Source: Dunaliella salina (taxonomy: Eukaryota; Chlorophyta; Chlorophyceae; Chlamydomonadales; Dunaliellaceae). From it: a stretch of DNA of 21,143 nt. Shown here piece after piece: positions 8,765 through 16,379 of the stretch (positions are counted from its first letter, which is position 1; each line of letters begins with the position of its first letter). Where the stretch lies: positions 35,653 to 56,795 of the forward strand of contig MU069939.1 of assembly GCA_002284615.2 (NCBI GenBank). Reading direction: 5' to 3'. The notes beneath the pieces are model-generated. The model saw only the letters and a list, made by a program, of their open reading frames with translations, ran no database searches and was not told where the DNA came from. The translations under genes were made by a program, and so were the position numbers.

Positions 8765-9150
8765 TCAATGAGTGAAATTGTGGAATGGGTCCCTGATATC
8801 TAGAAGTGCAATGTCTGTGGTGTCTGTAAGGGCTGCTGTGCGAGCGCAGGCGTCAACCCCCTTGTTGCCTATCTTCGCCAAAGTGGGCTTTGACTGTGTA
8901 GAAATGAATAGGGTGTAGGGAAGCATAACATGGTTGATATAGATTATGTGATCTTTGCGTGCAGGTGGTTCCTTATTTGCATCAAATTCAGGGTTTGTTT
9001 TGAAATATGGGAGACTCTTGGAGGCAGGATGCACTACCAGAGGCAATGTCAGTTTGGGCTCGTTGGAGTGCCACAAGAATACCTGCAAGTTCTGCTTTTT
9101 TGATGGTCTTAGTAGGCCCGTGACCTTAGCGTTTTATGTGCAGCTGCAAC
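8765..9150 (-). pseudogene. Divergent RNase H domain remnant
   Basis: On the minus strand KTIKKAELAGILVALQRA corresponds to the Glu motif (RAELAAI). IASGSASCL corresponds to IATDSLCSL with Asp changed to Gly. HFYTVKAHFG, then in another frame KIGNKGVDACARTAALTD, corresponds to the final His/Asp region (GNE.AD changed to GNK.VD). Residues after it (DIRDPFHNFTH) resemble the NPFHDTTW stretch that follows RNase H in family II. The sequence is distinct enough to come from a different subfamily. It is inactive, since a catalytic Asp is lost and frames change. Confidence 0.6.
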
Positions 9151-9202
9151 TTGAAGTGTTGGGAGGATGGAGTAGTGTTCTCCCCCGGTACGTAAACGCC
9201 AG

Positions 9203-9795
9203 GGTTGCACGCTACTGCTACCCTACTGCTATGCTACAGCTACACTTCGCTATGGCTATGGTGTCCATAACAGTAGCAGTAGCAGTAACCAAAACTGCAG
9301 CTTCAAAATTGTTGTTGCATGGCGCACAAAGCACGAGCCTCTTGTTTGCGCTTGCTGAGCACTTCATCGTTATACATGTAGGAGCTGCACAGGTGGCTTC
9401 ACACTTTTCACATGCACGCAGTAAGTGCAAACGTCAAGGTGCTTGCATGGGTGTACACGTGTGGATGGGCATGTTCTAGCCCTCCCTTGCCAAACATAAG
9501 CTCGATATCCCTGTCCTATGACCTAGCAATCAATTTTGAGCTTCCGACTGCACATACCCATTTGCCACGGCCCAAGCATGTCCATTCCTCGTTCTTGTGC
9601 GCTCCCTCACTAGTTTGCTAACATAAATTCTATTACTAGTTTGCTAACATAAATTTTATAGAAGTATTATTTCCATCAAGTGCCTTCGTTCAAACACTTG
9701 GACGGGCGCCTCTCGTCGACGGCCCAGACACCTTTTCGTAGCAGTAGCCGTAGCCATTACTACGCTACGGCTACGCTAATCTACGAATTCGTGTC
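9203..9795. repeat. GCTAC/GTAGC-rich region with a hairpin
   Basis: Short units of CTACxGCTA, GTAGCAGTAGC and relatives cluster at about 9208-9295 and 9738-9795, flanking about 450 bp without recognised coding sequence. Within the second cluster, GTAGCCGTAGC (9744-9754) and GCTACGGCTAC (9764-9774) form a perfect 11 bp stem with a 9-base loop. The origin is unknown. Confidence 0.6.
9609..9660. repeat. 26 bp tandem duplication
   Basis: The 21 bases at 9609-9629, starting ACTAGTTTGC, recur exactly at 9635-9655. The full period is 26 bp, with small differences at the end of the second unit. It is a simple local duplication with no function indicated. Confidence 0.85.
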
Positions 9796-9910
9796 CGTAG
9801 CACCGTAGCGTGCAATTCTGGTAAACGCCTGCTCCAGAAAGTAGTGGTCAAGTGACGCTGCCATATGTCTATGTGATTGCCTTCAGACTTGATTTTAGGT
9901 GTGAATATCT

Positions 9911-10110
9911 TGCTGTAGTTGGCAGGAAGGGAGTGCGGTGGTGGAGGTCGTGGGTTCGTGTCCTGGTGGGGGCGCTCCCAGGTATGGGCTAGAGTGTCTT
10001 CTCCGGGTTGATTGGTGGGGTCGCTCGGGTATAGGCTGGAGTGTCCTTTCCTTAATGCACGCTCCAAGACCCTTGCGGTAGAGCGCAGAAATTTCAAATT
10101 TCAAATTTGG
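9911..10110 (+). mobile_element. tRNA-like SINE candidate 1
   Basis: GGTTCGTGTCC at 9953-9963 is one mismatch from the RNA polymerase III B box (GGTTCGANNCC). It is preceded by GTGGAGGTC, and the same 18-base block recurs at 12358-12375. An A box is only weakly readable near 9915-9930. Downstream, a roughly 50 bp unit with GGCTAGAGTGTC is imperfectly repeated (GGCTGGAGTGTC at about 10034), and the region ends in short TTTCAAA repeats at 10090-10110. No intact tRNA can be folded by eye. Boundaries are guesses. Confidence 0.35.
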
Positions 10111-10196
10111 CAGGAAGGAAGGCTGCCTTTGCTTGGGGGCGTTTGTATGAGCAGCAATGGATGTCAGGGGGAAGTGATTGGAAATTCATTTTCCAA

Positions 10197-10445
10197 ATGT
10201 TTTTCTCCTACCCCTTCACATCACGCTTAGCGCAGCTCAACACGGCAGACCACCAGAACCAACCACATGAGGCAACCCCATGAAGTATATGCGAACAAAC
10301 GCCATGTGCACCTGATAGAAATCAAGTTCTGTAAAAACACAACGCCAGAGCATCAATTGAACTCGGCAAAGCAGCAGCATGCATACCTCTGCAAACTTAT
10401 TAGCGCTAAAGCTGTTACAATTTACCATATCCTCCTGGGTGATAT
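10197..10445 (+). pseudogene. Restriction-like endonuclease domain fragment of family II (copy b)
   Basis: This matches the middle of the nuclease domain: MRQPHEVYANKRHVHLIEIK, then FCKNTTPEHQLNSAKQQHAY, then AVTIYHILLG. The E-x-K motif is kept. The PD motif is missing at the 5' end and the GGTIYTEH part at the 3' end. It stops at a short duplication (10424-10472) and is followed by endonuclease/RT sequence of another family II copy, so no 3' tail is present. Confidence 0.75.
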
Positions 10446-10472
10446 GCATTCACCATATCCTCCTGGTTGATA
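10424..10472. repeat. 28 bp-period short duplication at an element junction
   Basis: ACCATATCCTCCTGGGTGAT at 10424 recurs with one mismatch at 10452, a period of 28 bp. It lies exactly where the nuclease fragment ends and the endonuclease/RT copy begins, so it may mark the repair or insertion event that joined them. Confidence 0.7.
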
Positions 10473-10501
10473 AAGCCCTTGTCAGCAGAAATGAAATGTA
10501 A

Positions 10502-11298
10502 GATTACATAAAGACTCTGCTTGACACCCATAGCAACTGCATCCCCTTGATAATTGGTGACATGAATTCTACAGTCAGAGCTGATGACCGCTCCAGAAAC
10601 ACGACCTACCAGGCTGATAGAATGTACCGGGAGTTTCTCCTCCTTAATTATCTATGCCTTGCAGGGAGGAAACCTGCAGACCCTGGACCCATTACCAAGC
10701 TACTGGCAAAGACGTAAATAACAATCAAATCTACACTTTTGGCTGCATCAATGGTGTCATTCTACCCTCTGAACTTGCATGTAAATGTTCCCCCTGTACC
10801 ACCCATGAACTGGGCTCCCTTAGCCATCGTGTCCCACTCGTAGCTAACATACCTCTTAACATCCTTCAGATTCATATTCCCTTCCTAAAAGAACCACAAT
10901 TCCCCACGCAAAGCCCACAAAAAGTCCTTGTTCGCCCTATCAGTGACTCTGACAGAGCAGCATACACACACTCCTTGCAAGACCCAGCGCATGGGGTCCC
11001 CCAAAACCTTGAAAAATTGCTGCAAACCCTTGACCCAGCCTGTACAGAAGCCATAACATTTTTAGATGATCTAAAGAATATACCTGCCAAACAAACCAAA
11101 AAACTTGAGACACTCTGCAATGAACCGGCCTCTGATACAGTTGAAACTCTGGCAGAAGGCATCTCTAGCCTCATTCACTCTTCCTACCAAGCAGCATTGA
11201 AGTGTGCAACACGAAAACTATCTCCTCTGACCACAACCACTACAACCCAAGAATTACAAGCAATAAACGGCGCAGCCTGGAAAAGAAGATTTCCTTGA
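10502..11298 (+). pseudogene. APE-type endonuclease and endonuclease-RT linker of family II
   Basis: One frame reads CIPLIIGDMNSTVRADDRSR, with the GDMN/GDFN core of AP-endonuclease-like domains at 10556-10567. After frame changes, VILPSELACKCSPCTTHELG and LSHRVPLVANIPLNI correspond to the end of the domain. There the usual S-D-H-x-P signature has lost its Asp (SHRVP), so the enzyme is dead in this copy. The following open stretch to 11298 (DSDRAAYTHSLQDPAHG, later SSLIHSSYQAALKCATRKL) has the length and position of the linker between endonuclease and RT. The N-terminal part of the endonuclease is not seen. Family role: nicking target DNA to prime reverse transcription. Confidence 0.7.
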
Positions 11299-11539
11299 TC
11301 AGGAACATCTAGTCTCAGCTGACCTCCCTTGCCATCAACACAACTGATTGCACCTCCACCATTTTGAAGCAAAACGGGGAAATGCGAGCCTTAATAAAGC
11401 CATCTCCAAACTTAACAATCTTCAACTTGATATCCCTCCTCTTCCACAACTGTAAGAGCTCTCTGAGAGTGCTAAACAGGCCATTATTTACATAGATGAA
11501 ACTCGTAATAAAGACAACCACAACATTGCTTGTAAAGAG

Positions 11540-12310
11540 GTGCAAAAAAATCAATACAACCCCAAACAAGCACACAAGGAAATTTTTAAAGGCAAGAATG
11601 CACAACCGAGAACAGGTCTCCAAGCACTCCGAGACCCAGAGACAGGTAATATTGAGACTGAACCAACCAAACAGGCACAGATTGTTGAAAACTATTACAC
11701 ACAGGCTATGAGGGCAGCAAATGTCAAACATGGCAAATACCTTCCACACAAAGCCCCACGTGAATATCCCTGGGAGCAGTCAAATCATTCTGGCCATGTG
11801 CCAGACCCAATTATTCTACAGTCAAGGATTACACAAGACGAATCGGAAGGGAAGGACCTAAGAGACTGGCTCCACTCCAAAATCATGGACAAAAGTGCCT
11901 TTAATGGATGCATCAAAACCCTCAGTAACAACAAATCTCCAGGACCAGATGGCATAGTGAACGAGATCCTTAGAATGCTCTCCCCCGATATCCAAGAGAG
12001 CATTCATAAGCTCTCCGTCATCATGTGGGCTACGCGCCTCACCCCAGTGTCTTGGAAAATCAGTGAGACTATCCTCATTGACAAAAACAAAGGAGAGGAG
12101 ACAGATGTATCTCCTACAGGCCCATTGGACTAGCCAACACGCTCTACAAACTCTGGATGCGCATGGTCACTAATACTCTCTATGAATACGCAGAAGCACA
12201 CTCCCTCCTGAGCTCCACACAAGCTGGTTTCCGGAATCAAAGAGACACAATCCACCAACTCCAAAATGTTATCATGGGACTTGAACATGCAAAAATTTTT
12301 GGAGAAGATG
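11540..12310 (+). pseudogene. Reverse transcriptase of family II, N-terminal half
   Basis: RT fingers motifs are KTLSNNKSPGPDGIVNEIL, then LTPVSWKISETILIDKNKG. After a frame change near 12125 comes LANTLYKLWMRMVTNTLYEY, then SSTQAGFRNQRDTIHQLQNV, typical of motifs 0 to 2 of non-LTR RTs. The reading stops at about 12310 (LEHAKIFGED), immediately before the catalytic Asp motif A, because about 900 bp of other repeats are inserted there. The rest of the enzyme resumes at 13211. Confidence 0.85.
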
Positions 12311-12510
12311 ATCGGGAACCTGGTTTGGTTCATTTGAATCAAATCCCCGAAAGGGACGTGGAGGTCCTGGGTTCGATGCTATAGGGGCTCGTTAAGGCGG
12401 GCCCTTCTGGGTGTTATGGTCGTTCCCCTGTGATGCTTGGGGGCTAGTCCCGCTTGCGTAGCTTTTCCTTCTCCTTTTCCTTTCCTTTCCTTCGGAAAAG
12501 ATTTCTATGC
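12311..12510 (+). mobile_element. tRNA-like SINE candidate 2 with pyrimidine tail
   Basis: GGTTCGATGCT at 12370-12380 is one base from the B-box consensus and sits in the same 18-base context (GTGGAGGTC, one variable base, TGGGTTCG) as candidate 1. The segment ends in GCTTGCGTAGCTTTTCC and a T/C-rich run (about 12455-12493), resembling the family II LINE end CCTACGTAGTTTTTC plus T/C tail. It sits inside the RT of copy c, so it is a later insertion. The 5' boundary is uncertain and no A box is clear. Confidence 0.4.
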
Positions 12511-12807
12511 CCTCATCAGGAGGGTTAAAAAAAGGTAGTGGAACACCCGTCAAAAAACTGGGTGGGACCCTCCTGACCCNCCCNCCCNCCCCNNAACCCC
12601 CATGCAGTAACCCTACGCGGACAAAAAGGGTATCAATCTGCTCCTTTTTGAAATAGCTATCCATCTGCAAACTCACCATACTGGAGAAGCGAGTTGCAAC
12701 AGAGTTATGGGACAAAAACTGAGCAGCGGACGCCCATGCATACCTGCCCTTCCAGGCACCCACAACTGGCTTGCAAGTCCACTAACTGCCCTCCTGACTT
12801 CACCATG
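12511..12807. other. Middle part of the insertion in the family II RT
   Basis: It contains a C-rich stretch with undetermined bases (12580-12594). A short open minus-strand stretch (12607-12763) is protein-like but unrecognised. No domain or repeat partner was found in this window. Confidence 0.35.
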
Positions 12808-13210
12808 CATAATCACATCATACATTGTCACTACCCTGGAAGTTTGAACTGGTTTGCCGCATGTTCGCCTCTACACCCCTTGCCGCCCACACCCTTGCGC
12901 GTGTGTCACTAACTCCCAGTCATGCACACGGCCCCCCCCTTTACTCAATTCACCCAAAGAGGGTGCCAATAGACAATTCTGGAGCTCAGAAATCCATTGG
13001 TGTCCTTAGAATTCTGTAGAAGTGGCCCAGAAAAATTCTGGAGGGGGTGTCCCAAAAACCTGTACCCCCCCTTGACCACCCACCCCACCCCCCCCACCTC
13101 GGATCGGACTCATATATATACCAATCAATAGCCCTTGATCCCAGGATTCCGAATATATAGTTTTTAGCAGGGCGGACACGGGTGTTCCAAAAGTTAGCTT
13201 CTTGCAGCCT
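12808..13210 (+). repeat. Dispersed repeat R, copy 1
   Basis: Its reverse complement matches 20738-21143 over the whole length with scattered substitutions. Matching blocks in order include CATACATTG, CCCACACCC, CATGCACA, CAAAGAGGGTGCCAAT, CCCAGAAAAATTCTGGAGGG, ATTCCGAATATATAG and GCCTCCTG. It has no coding potential. Its right end coincides with the point where RT sequence resumes. No terminal repeats or tail identify its class. Confidence 0.8.
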
Positions 13211-13951
13211 CCTGCCCTCATTGTAGATTTTACCCCAGCCTTAAACACTACTGACCATGACAGGATGCTCTGGATAATGTACGATATGGGCTTCCCCACT
13301 GATGCCATAGACACCGTCAAAAGTTTATATGAAAATGCCACTACTCAAGTTAGACTGCCTTCAGGGGTTAGCAATAAGCAAGTTCATGTTGACAGAGGTA
13401 CAATTCAAGGTAATACACTCTCACCCTTTCTCTTCTCCTCTACATGGAGCCCCCTGCGTTGGCTGCATGTTGGAGGGCGCGGCTATAAACATGGTTGTGT
13501 CCCAGACCAAAACACCACCGACAACCACCTTGCAAATAACCTTAAAAGCGCTGTCTTTGCTGATGACCTCCTCTGTCCAACTAGCAGAATACAAGACCAG
13601 AAAGCACAAGCCAGAAAACTCACTCTCTACTCTGACTAGGCCGCACTCATTGTTTCCGGCAGCAAGACTAAGGTTACCGGCATTCTACACAGCCATCCCA
13701 GAAAAAATCACAATGGAGTGACTCCATCTCAAGCTCTCCATCTAAGGCTTCAGGGGAACATGGAAATCCAAGGACAAAAGGCCCAGTTCCTTGCATCAAG
13801 TGAGCCCTTCCTCTATCTGGGAGTTCAAATGACAATGGACCTTAACTGGAAGCACCATATTCAGCGTATGACTTATAACCTCAAAATTAAACTAGATAAT
13901 CTTGACGCATCCTATGCATTCCCACGCCAAGTACTAAACATATTCTGCACA
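13211..13951 (+). pseudogene. Reverse transcriptase of family II, catalytic half and thumb
   Basis: Motif A is LIVDFTPALNTTDHDRML with the catalytic Asp at 13226-13228. Motif B is RGTIQGNTLSPFLF. Motif C is AVFADDLLC, with FADD at 13556-13567. Motif E is EPFLYLGVQMTMDLNWKHHI. The frame is continuous with the following nuclease domain except for a TAG at 13637-13639 that replaces the Trp expected in YSDWA. All catalytic Asp are present. The thumb is cut short: LNIFCT is joined directly to PDAVLITPF of the nuclease, in frame, so several hundred residues of the full protein are missing. Confidence 0.87.
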
Positions 13952-14440
13952 CCAGATGCTGTTTTGATCACCCCTTTTAATGCCAAACATACTTCTAACG
14001 ATGTTTCTCCTACCCATTCCCATCACACTTTGCGCGGCTCCTCGCGGAGGACCACCAGAACTAGCCGCATGAGGCAACCCCATGAACTTCATGCAAATGA
14101 ACGCCATGTGCACCTAATAGAAATCAAGTTTTGGTAAGACACAAGGCCAGAGCATCAGTCGAACGCGGCAAAGCAGCAGCATGCAGACCCTTGTAAACTT
14201 ATTAACACTAAAGCTGTTACAATTCACCCTATTCTCCTGGGTGTAGGAGGAACTATTTACACTGAGCATACCCTGAAGTAATTTAAACAACTAGGATTGG
14301 ATCACCAGCGTGCCACAAAGCTTGCTCAACAACTTCATGCCCATTCTGTTCAATGTGCCCATAAACTAGTCACCACACGCCGTGCAATCGAAAATAAAAA
14401 ATATTTCCCACAGCAAGGCTCTAGAGCCAGGTGCTTCTAG
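13952..14440 (+). pseudogene. Restriction-like endonuclease domain of family II (copy c)
   Basis: Starts PDAVLITPFNAKHTSND, then RHVHLIEIKF, giving both the PD and E-x-K parts of the PD-(D/E)XK fold. It continues in the same frame through TRPEH, ILLGVGGTIYTEHTLK and KLAQQLHAHSVQCAHKL. Two in-frame stops, at 14135-14137 and 14279-14281, replace Glu and Gln codons found in other copies (GAA and CAA). A frame change near the end spoils the last residues. Family role as for the other copies: cutting target DNA. Inactive. Confidence 0.8.
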
Positions 14441-14534
14441 TAACCCTCCAGATCCACATTAGCATTCTCTTTTTCATACCTTGTGGTGGAGGGGGGCAAA
14501 CGTGAGCCAATGCGTCTCCTTTTACTTAATTGAT

Positions 14535-14557
14535 GCAGGGAGAGTTTCTCTGCCTAC
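14535..14557 (+). other. 3'-terminal stem-loop of family II (copy c)
   Basis: Outer arms GCAGG and CCTAC, inner AGAG-TTT-CTCT, followed by GTAG and the T/C tail to 14590. The outer arm has one C/A mismatch. The upstream GGCTC/GAGCC hairpin is disrupted in this copy. Confidence 0.6.
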
Positions 14558-14590
14558 GTAGTTTCTTTTTTCTTCTTTCTTTTCCTTTTC

Positions 14591-14945
14591 ATTCCTCCTG
14601 GGAGTTGGTGGAACTTTTTATACTGTGTATACCCTGAAGCAGTTCAAACAATTTGGATTGGATCACCAACGTGCCGCTAAGCTTGCTAAACAACTTCATG
14701 CTCATTCATTGTTCAATATGCTCATAAGTTTGTAACCACGTCGTGCTATCAAAAACAAGAGTACTGCAGGTGCCCACAGCCAGGTTCTAGAGCCAGGTGC
14801 TTCTAGTAACTCTCCAGGTCAGCCTTAGCAAGTCTTTACTCATATCTTGTGGTGAAGGGGGCTCATTGTTCTTGAGCCAATGTGTCTCCTTTTCCTTAAT
14901 TGGTGTAAGGAGAGTTTCTCTGCCTATGTAATTTTCTTTTCTAAT
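14591..14945 (+). mobile_element. Family II LINE 3' fragment (copy d)
   Basis: It starts directly after the tail of copy c with the LLGVGG part of the nuclease (here LLGVGGTFYTVYTLKQF), then GLDHQRAAKLAKQLHAHS. A frame change, the stem-loop at 14905-14927 (GTAAG...CCTAT arms) and a short T-rich tail follow. It is truncated at its 5' end and inactive. It forms a direct tandem with copy c. Confidence 0.78.
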
Positions 14946-15440
14946 CTAAAGGGAAACGGCATAAATTCTGTATCTCACCAACCACAGTCTTTTAAATCCT
15001 TTTTTTGCAATGATGTTCTTTGGTTACAAGGACTCCAAATCACCAAAAATCACCCAATTTGGTGCAGTGGGTAATATGAAATGGATGTTTGGCGGTGAAA
15101 ACTAGGGTTCACGCCATGGCTGATCAGGCATATGGGCCCCAAGCGGCAAGCCTTATGCTCCAGTGCTAAAGAAACTTAAAGAAGTCAAGCTTGAAGCTTG
15201 CCAGCCGGGTCACACATATGCAAAAAATAGCTGATTTTGGGCCTCAGCTGATCCCTTCTAAAACCTTAGAAGGACTTCTGCACAACTGTTCTCTGATTTT
15301 CCCTCTACTCACACAATTTTAAGGATGAGTCATGCGCTTTTTATTAAACTCAAGCTAGTTCTGAGGATGTCTTTTCATTTCTTGAAGAAGCAAACTGTTC
15401 ACACTTATCATTTTATTTCTGATCTCATGGATGTTTTCCC
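14946..15440. other. About 495 bp with no recognised gene
   Basis: AT-rich single-copy-looking sequence between two family II pieces. No domain, repeat or RNA gene was recognised on either strand. Confidence 0.5.
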
Positions 15441-15737
15441 TGTGGCTCCCGCTCTCAGGCTGCCATCACTTGGATAGCGCACACCACATGCTCTCAGGCT
15501 GCCAAGACCACATCATCTCCAACATGAAAACTGAGCGCCATAACATTGCAGGCAGAATGATGACAAAAGCCCTCAGCAAATGCCCTGTAGGGGCAGGCCT
15601 AGTATACACAGACATAGGAAGCAATTTCAAGCTTGCCCAACACAACCTCCAACTCCCTACACATGCCTCAAACAGAACTTTACCTGCTTACCTCTTCCCT
15701 NGTAACCTTCCAGAGAGGAAAAGACTACTCCAGTTGA
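15441..15737 (+). pseudogene. Zinc finger end and conserved region before the nuclease, family II (copy e)
   Basis: The frame reads LDSAHHMLSGCQDHIISNMK, then TERHNIAGRMMTKALSKC, then AGLVYTDIGSNFKLAQHNLQ and ASNRTLPAYLFP. The first part completes a Cys/His finger that begins CPLC in the copy at 8083. The next part is conserved in the fragment at 6881-6960. A TGA at 15735-15737 replaces the Arg codon expected just before PDAVL (CGA to TGA). An undetermined base lies at 15702. It shows that finger and nuclease are adjacent parts of one protein. Confidence 0.72.
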
Positions 15738-16247
15738 CCAGATGCTGTTCTGGTCACCCCTTTTAATGCCAAACATACTTCTAACGGTGTTTCTCCTACC
15801 CATTCCCATCACGNTTTGCGCAGCTCCTCACTGAGGACCACCAGAACTAGCCGCATGAGGCAACCCCATGAACTCCATGCAAATGAACGCCATGTGCACC
15901 TAATAGAAATCAAGTTCTGTGAAGACACAAGGCCAGAGCATCAGTTGATCGCAGCAAAGCAGCAACATGCAGACCTTTGTAAACTTATCAACGCTAAAGC
16001 TGTTACAATTCACCCTAGTCTCCTGGGTGTAGGTGGAACTATTTACACTGAGCATACCCTCAAGCAATTCAAACAACTAGGATTGGATCATCAGCATGCC
16101 ACGAAGCTTGCTCAACAACTTCATGCCCATTCTATTCAATATGCCCACAAATTAGTCATCAGACGCCGAGCTATTGAAAACAAGAATACTTCCCACAGCC
16201 AGGTTCTAGAGCCAGAAGCTTCTAGTAACCCTCCAGATGCACATTAA
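15738..16247 (+). pseudogene. Restriction-like endonuclease domain of family II, complete reading frame (copy e)
   Basis: 169 codons are open from PDAVLVTPF to the TAA at 16245-16247. The Asp of the PD motif is at 15741-15743. The Glu and Lys of LIEIKFCEDT are at 15906-15914, 55 residues later. This spacing is long for PD-(D/E)XK enzymes because a Ser/Thr/Arg-rich stretch (15810-15870) lies between. Next come a helix with QLIAAKQQHADLCKL, then LLGVGGTIYTEHTLKQF and KLAQQLHAHSIQYAHKL, ending SSNPPDAH. LINEs of the R2 and Dualen types carry such nucleases C-terminal to RT. Here the rest of the protein is missing. This copy is the best reference for the domain. The fold assignment is by eye. Confidence 0.75.
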
Positions 16248-16285
16248 AATTCTCTTTTTCATACTTTGTGGTGGAGGGGGCACAC

Positions 16286-16349
16286 GGCTCTTTTTGAGCC
16301 AATGTGTTTCCTGTTCCTTAATTGATGTAGGGAGAGTTTCTCTGCCTAC
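16286..16349 (+). other. 3'-terminal double stem-loop of family II (copy e)
   Basis: The first hairpin is GGCTC (16286-16290), five T, GAGCC (16296-16300). The second runs 16327-16349: GTAGG, one G/G mismatch, AGAG, TTT loop, CTCT, then CCTAC. The T/C tail starts 4 bases later. It is conserved in six copies on both strands. Confidence 0.75.
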
Positions 16350-16379
16350 GTAGTTTTTCTTTCTTTTCTTTTCTATGTG

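Larger units (their letters stand above)
10480..14590 (+). mobile_element. Family II LINE copy with internal insertion and internal deletion (copy c)
   Basis: Plus-strand order is APE-type endonuclease remnant (10502-10890), linker, first half of RT (to about 12310), about 900 bp of inserted repeats (12311-13210), second half of RT and thumb (13211-13951), then directly the C-terminal restriction-like nuclease (13952-14440), 3' UTR, stem-loop and T/C tail to 14590. Compared with other copies it lacks linker, PHD finger, methyltransferase-like domain, RNase H and zinc finger. It is the only copy here that shows endonuclease and RT, and it ties them to the family II 3' end. Confidence 0.8.
15441..16374 (+). 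mobile_element. Family II LINE 3' fragment (copy e), best-preserved 3' end
   Basis: It contains the zinc-finger end, the conserved RHNIAGRM region, the complete nuclease domain, 3' UTR, both stem-loops (16286-16300 and 16327-16349) and a T/C tail ending about 16374. It is truncated at its 5' end. It abuts a minus-strand family II copy at 16380 in a tail-to-tail arrangement. Confidence 0.85.

Noticed and set aside
8955..9479. 174-codon plus-strand open frame
   Set aside because: Its first part is antisense to RNase H motifs on the minus strand, and the rest covers the GTAGC-rich repeat. No domain is visible.
9941..9975. A true tRNA gene at the B box
   Set aside because: No acceptor stem, anticodon arm or clear A box could be folded. 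Only the T-arm-like block is present.
9771..10097. 108-codon minus-strand open frame
   Set aside because: It overlaps the SINE candidate and hairpin repeats, has low-complexity Pro/His composition and no motif.
12511..12600. C-rich stretch as a G-quadruplex or functional element
   Set aside because: Several bases are undetermined, so the run lengths cannot be trusted.
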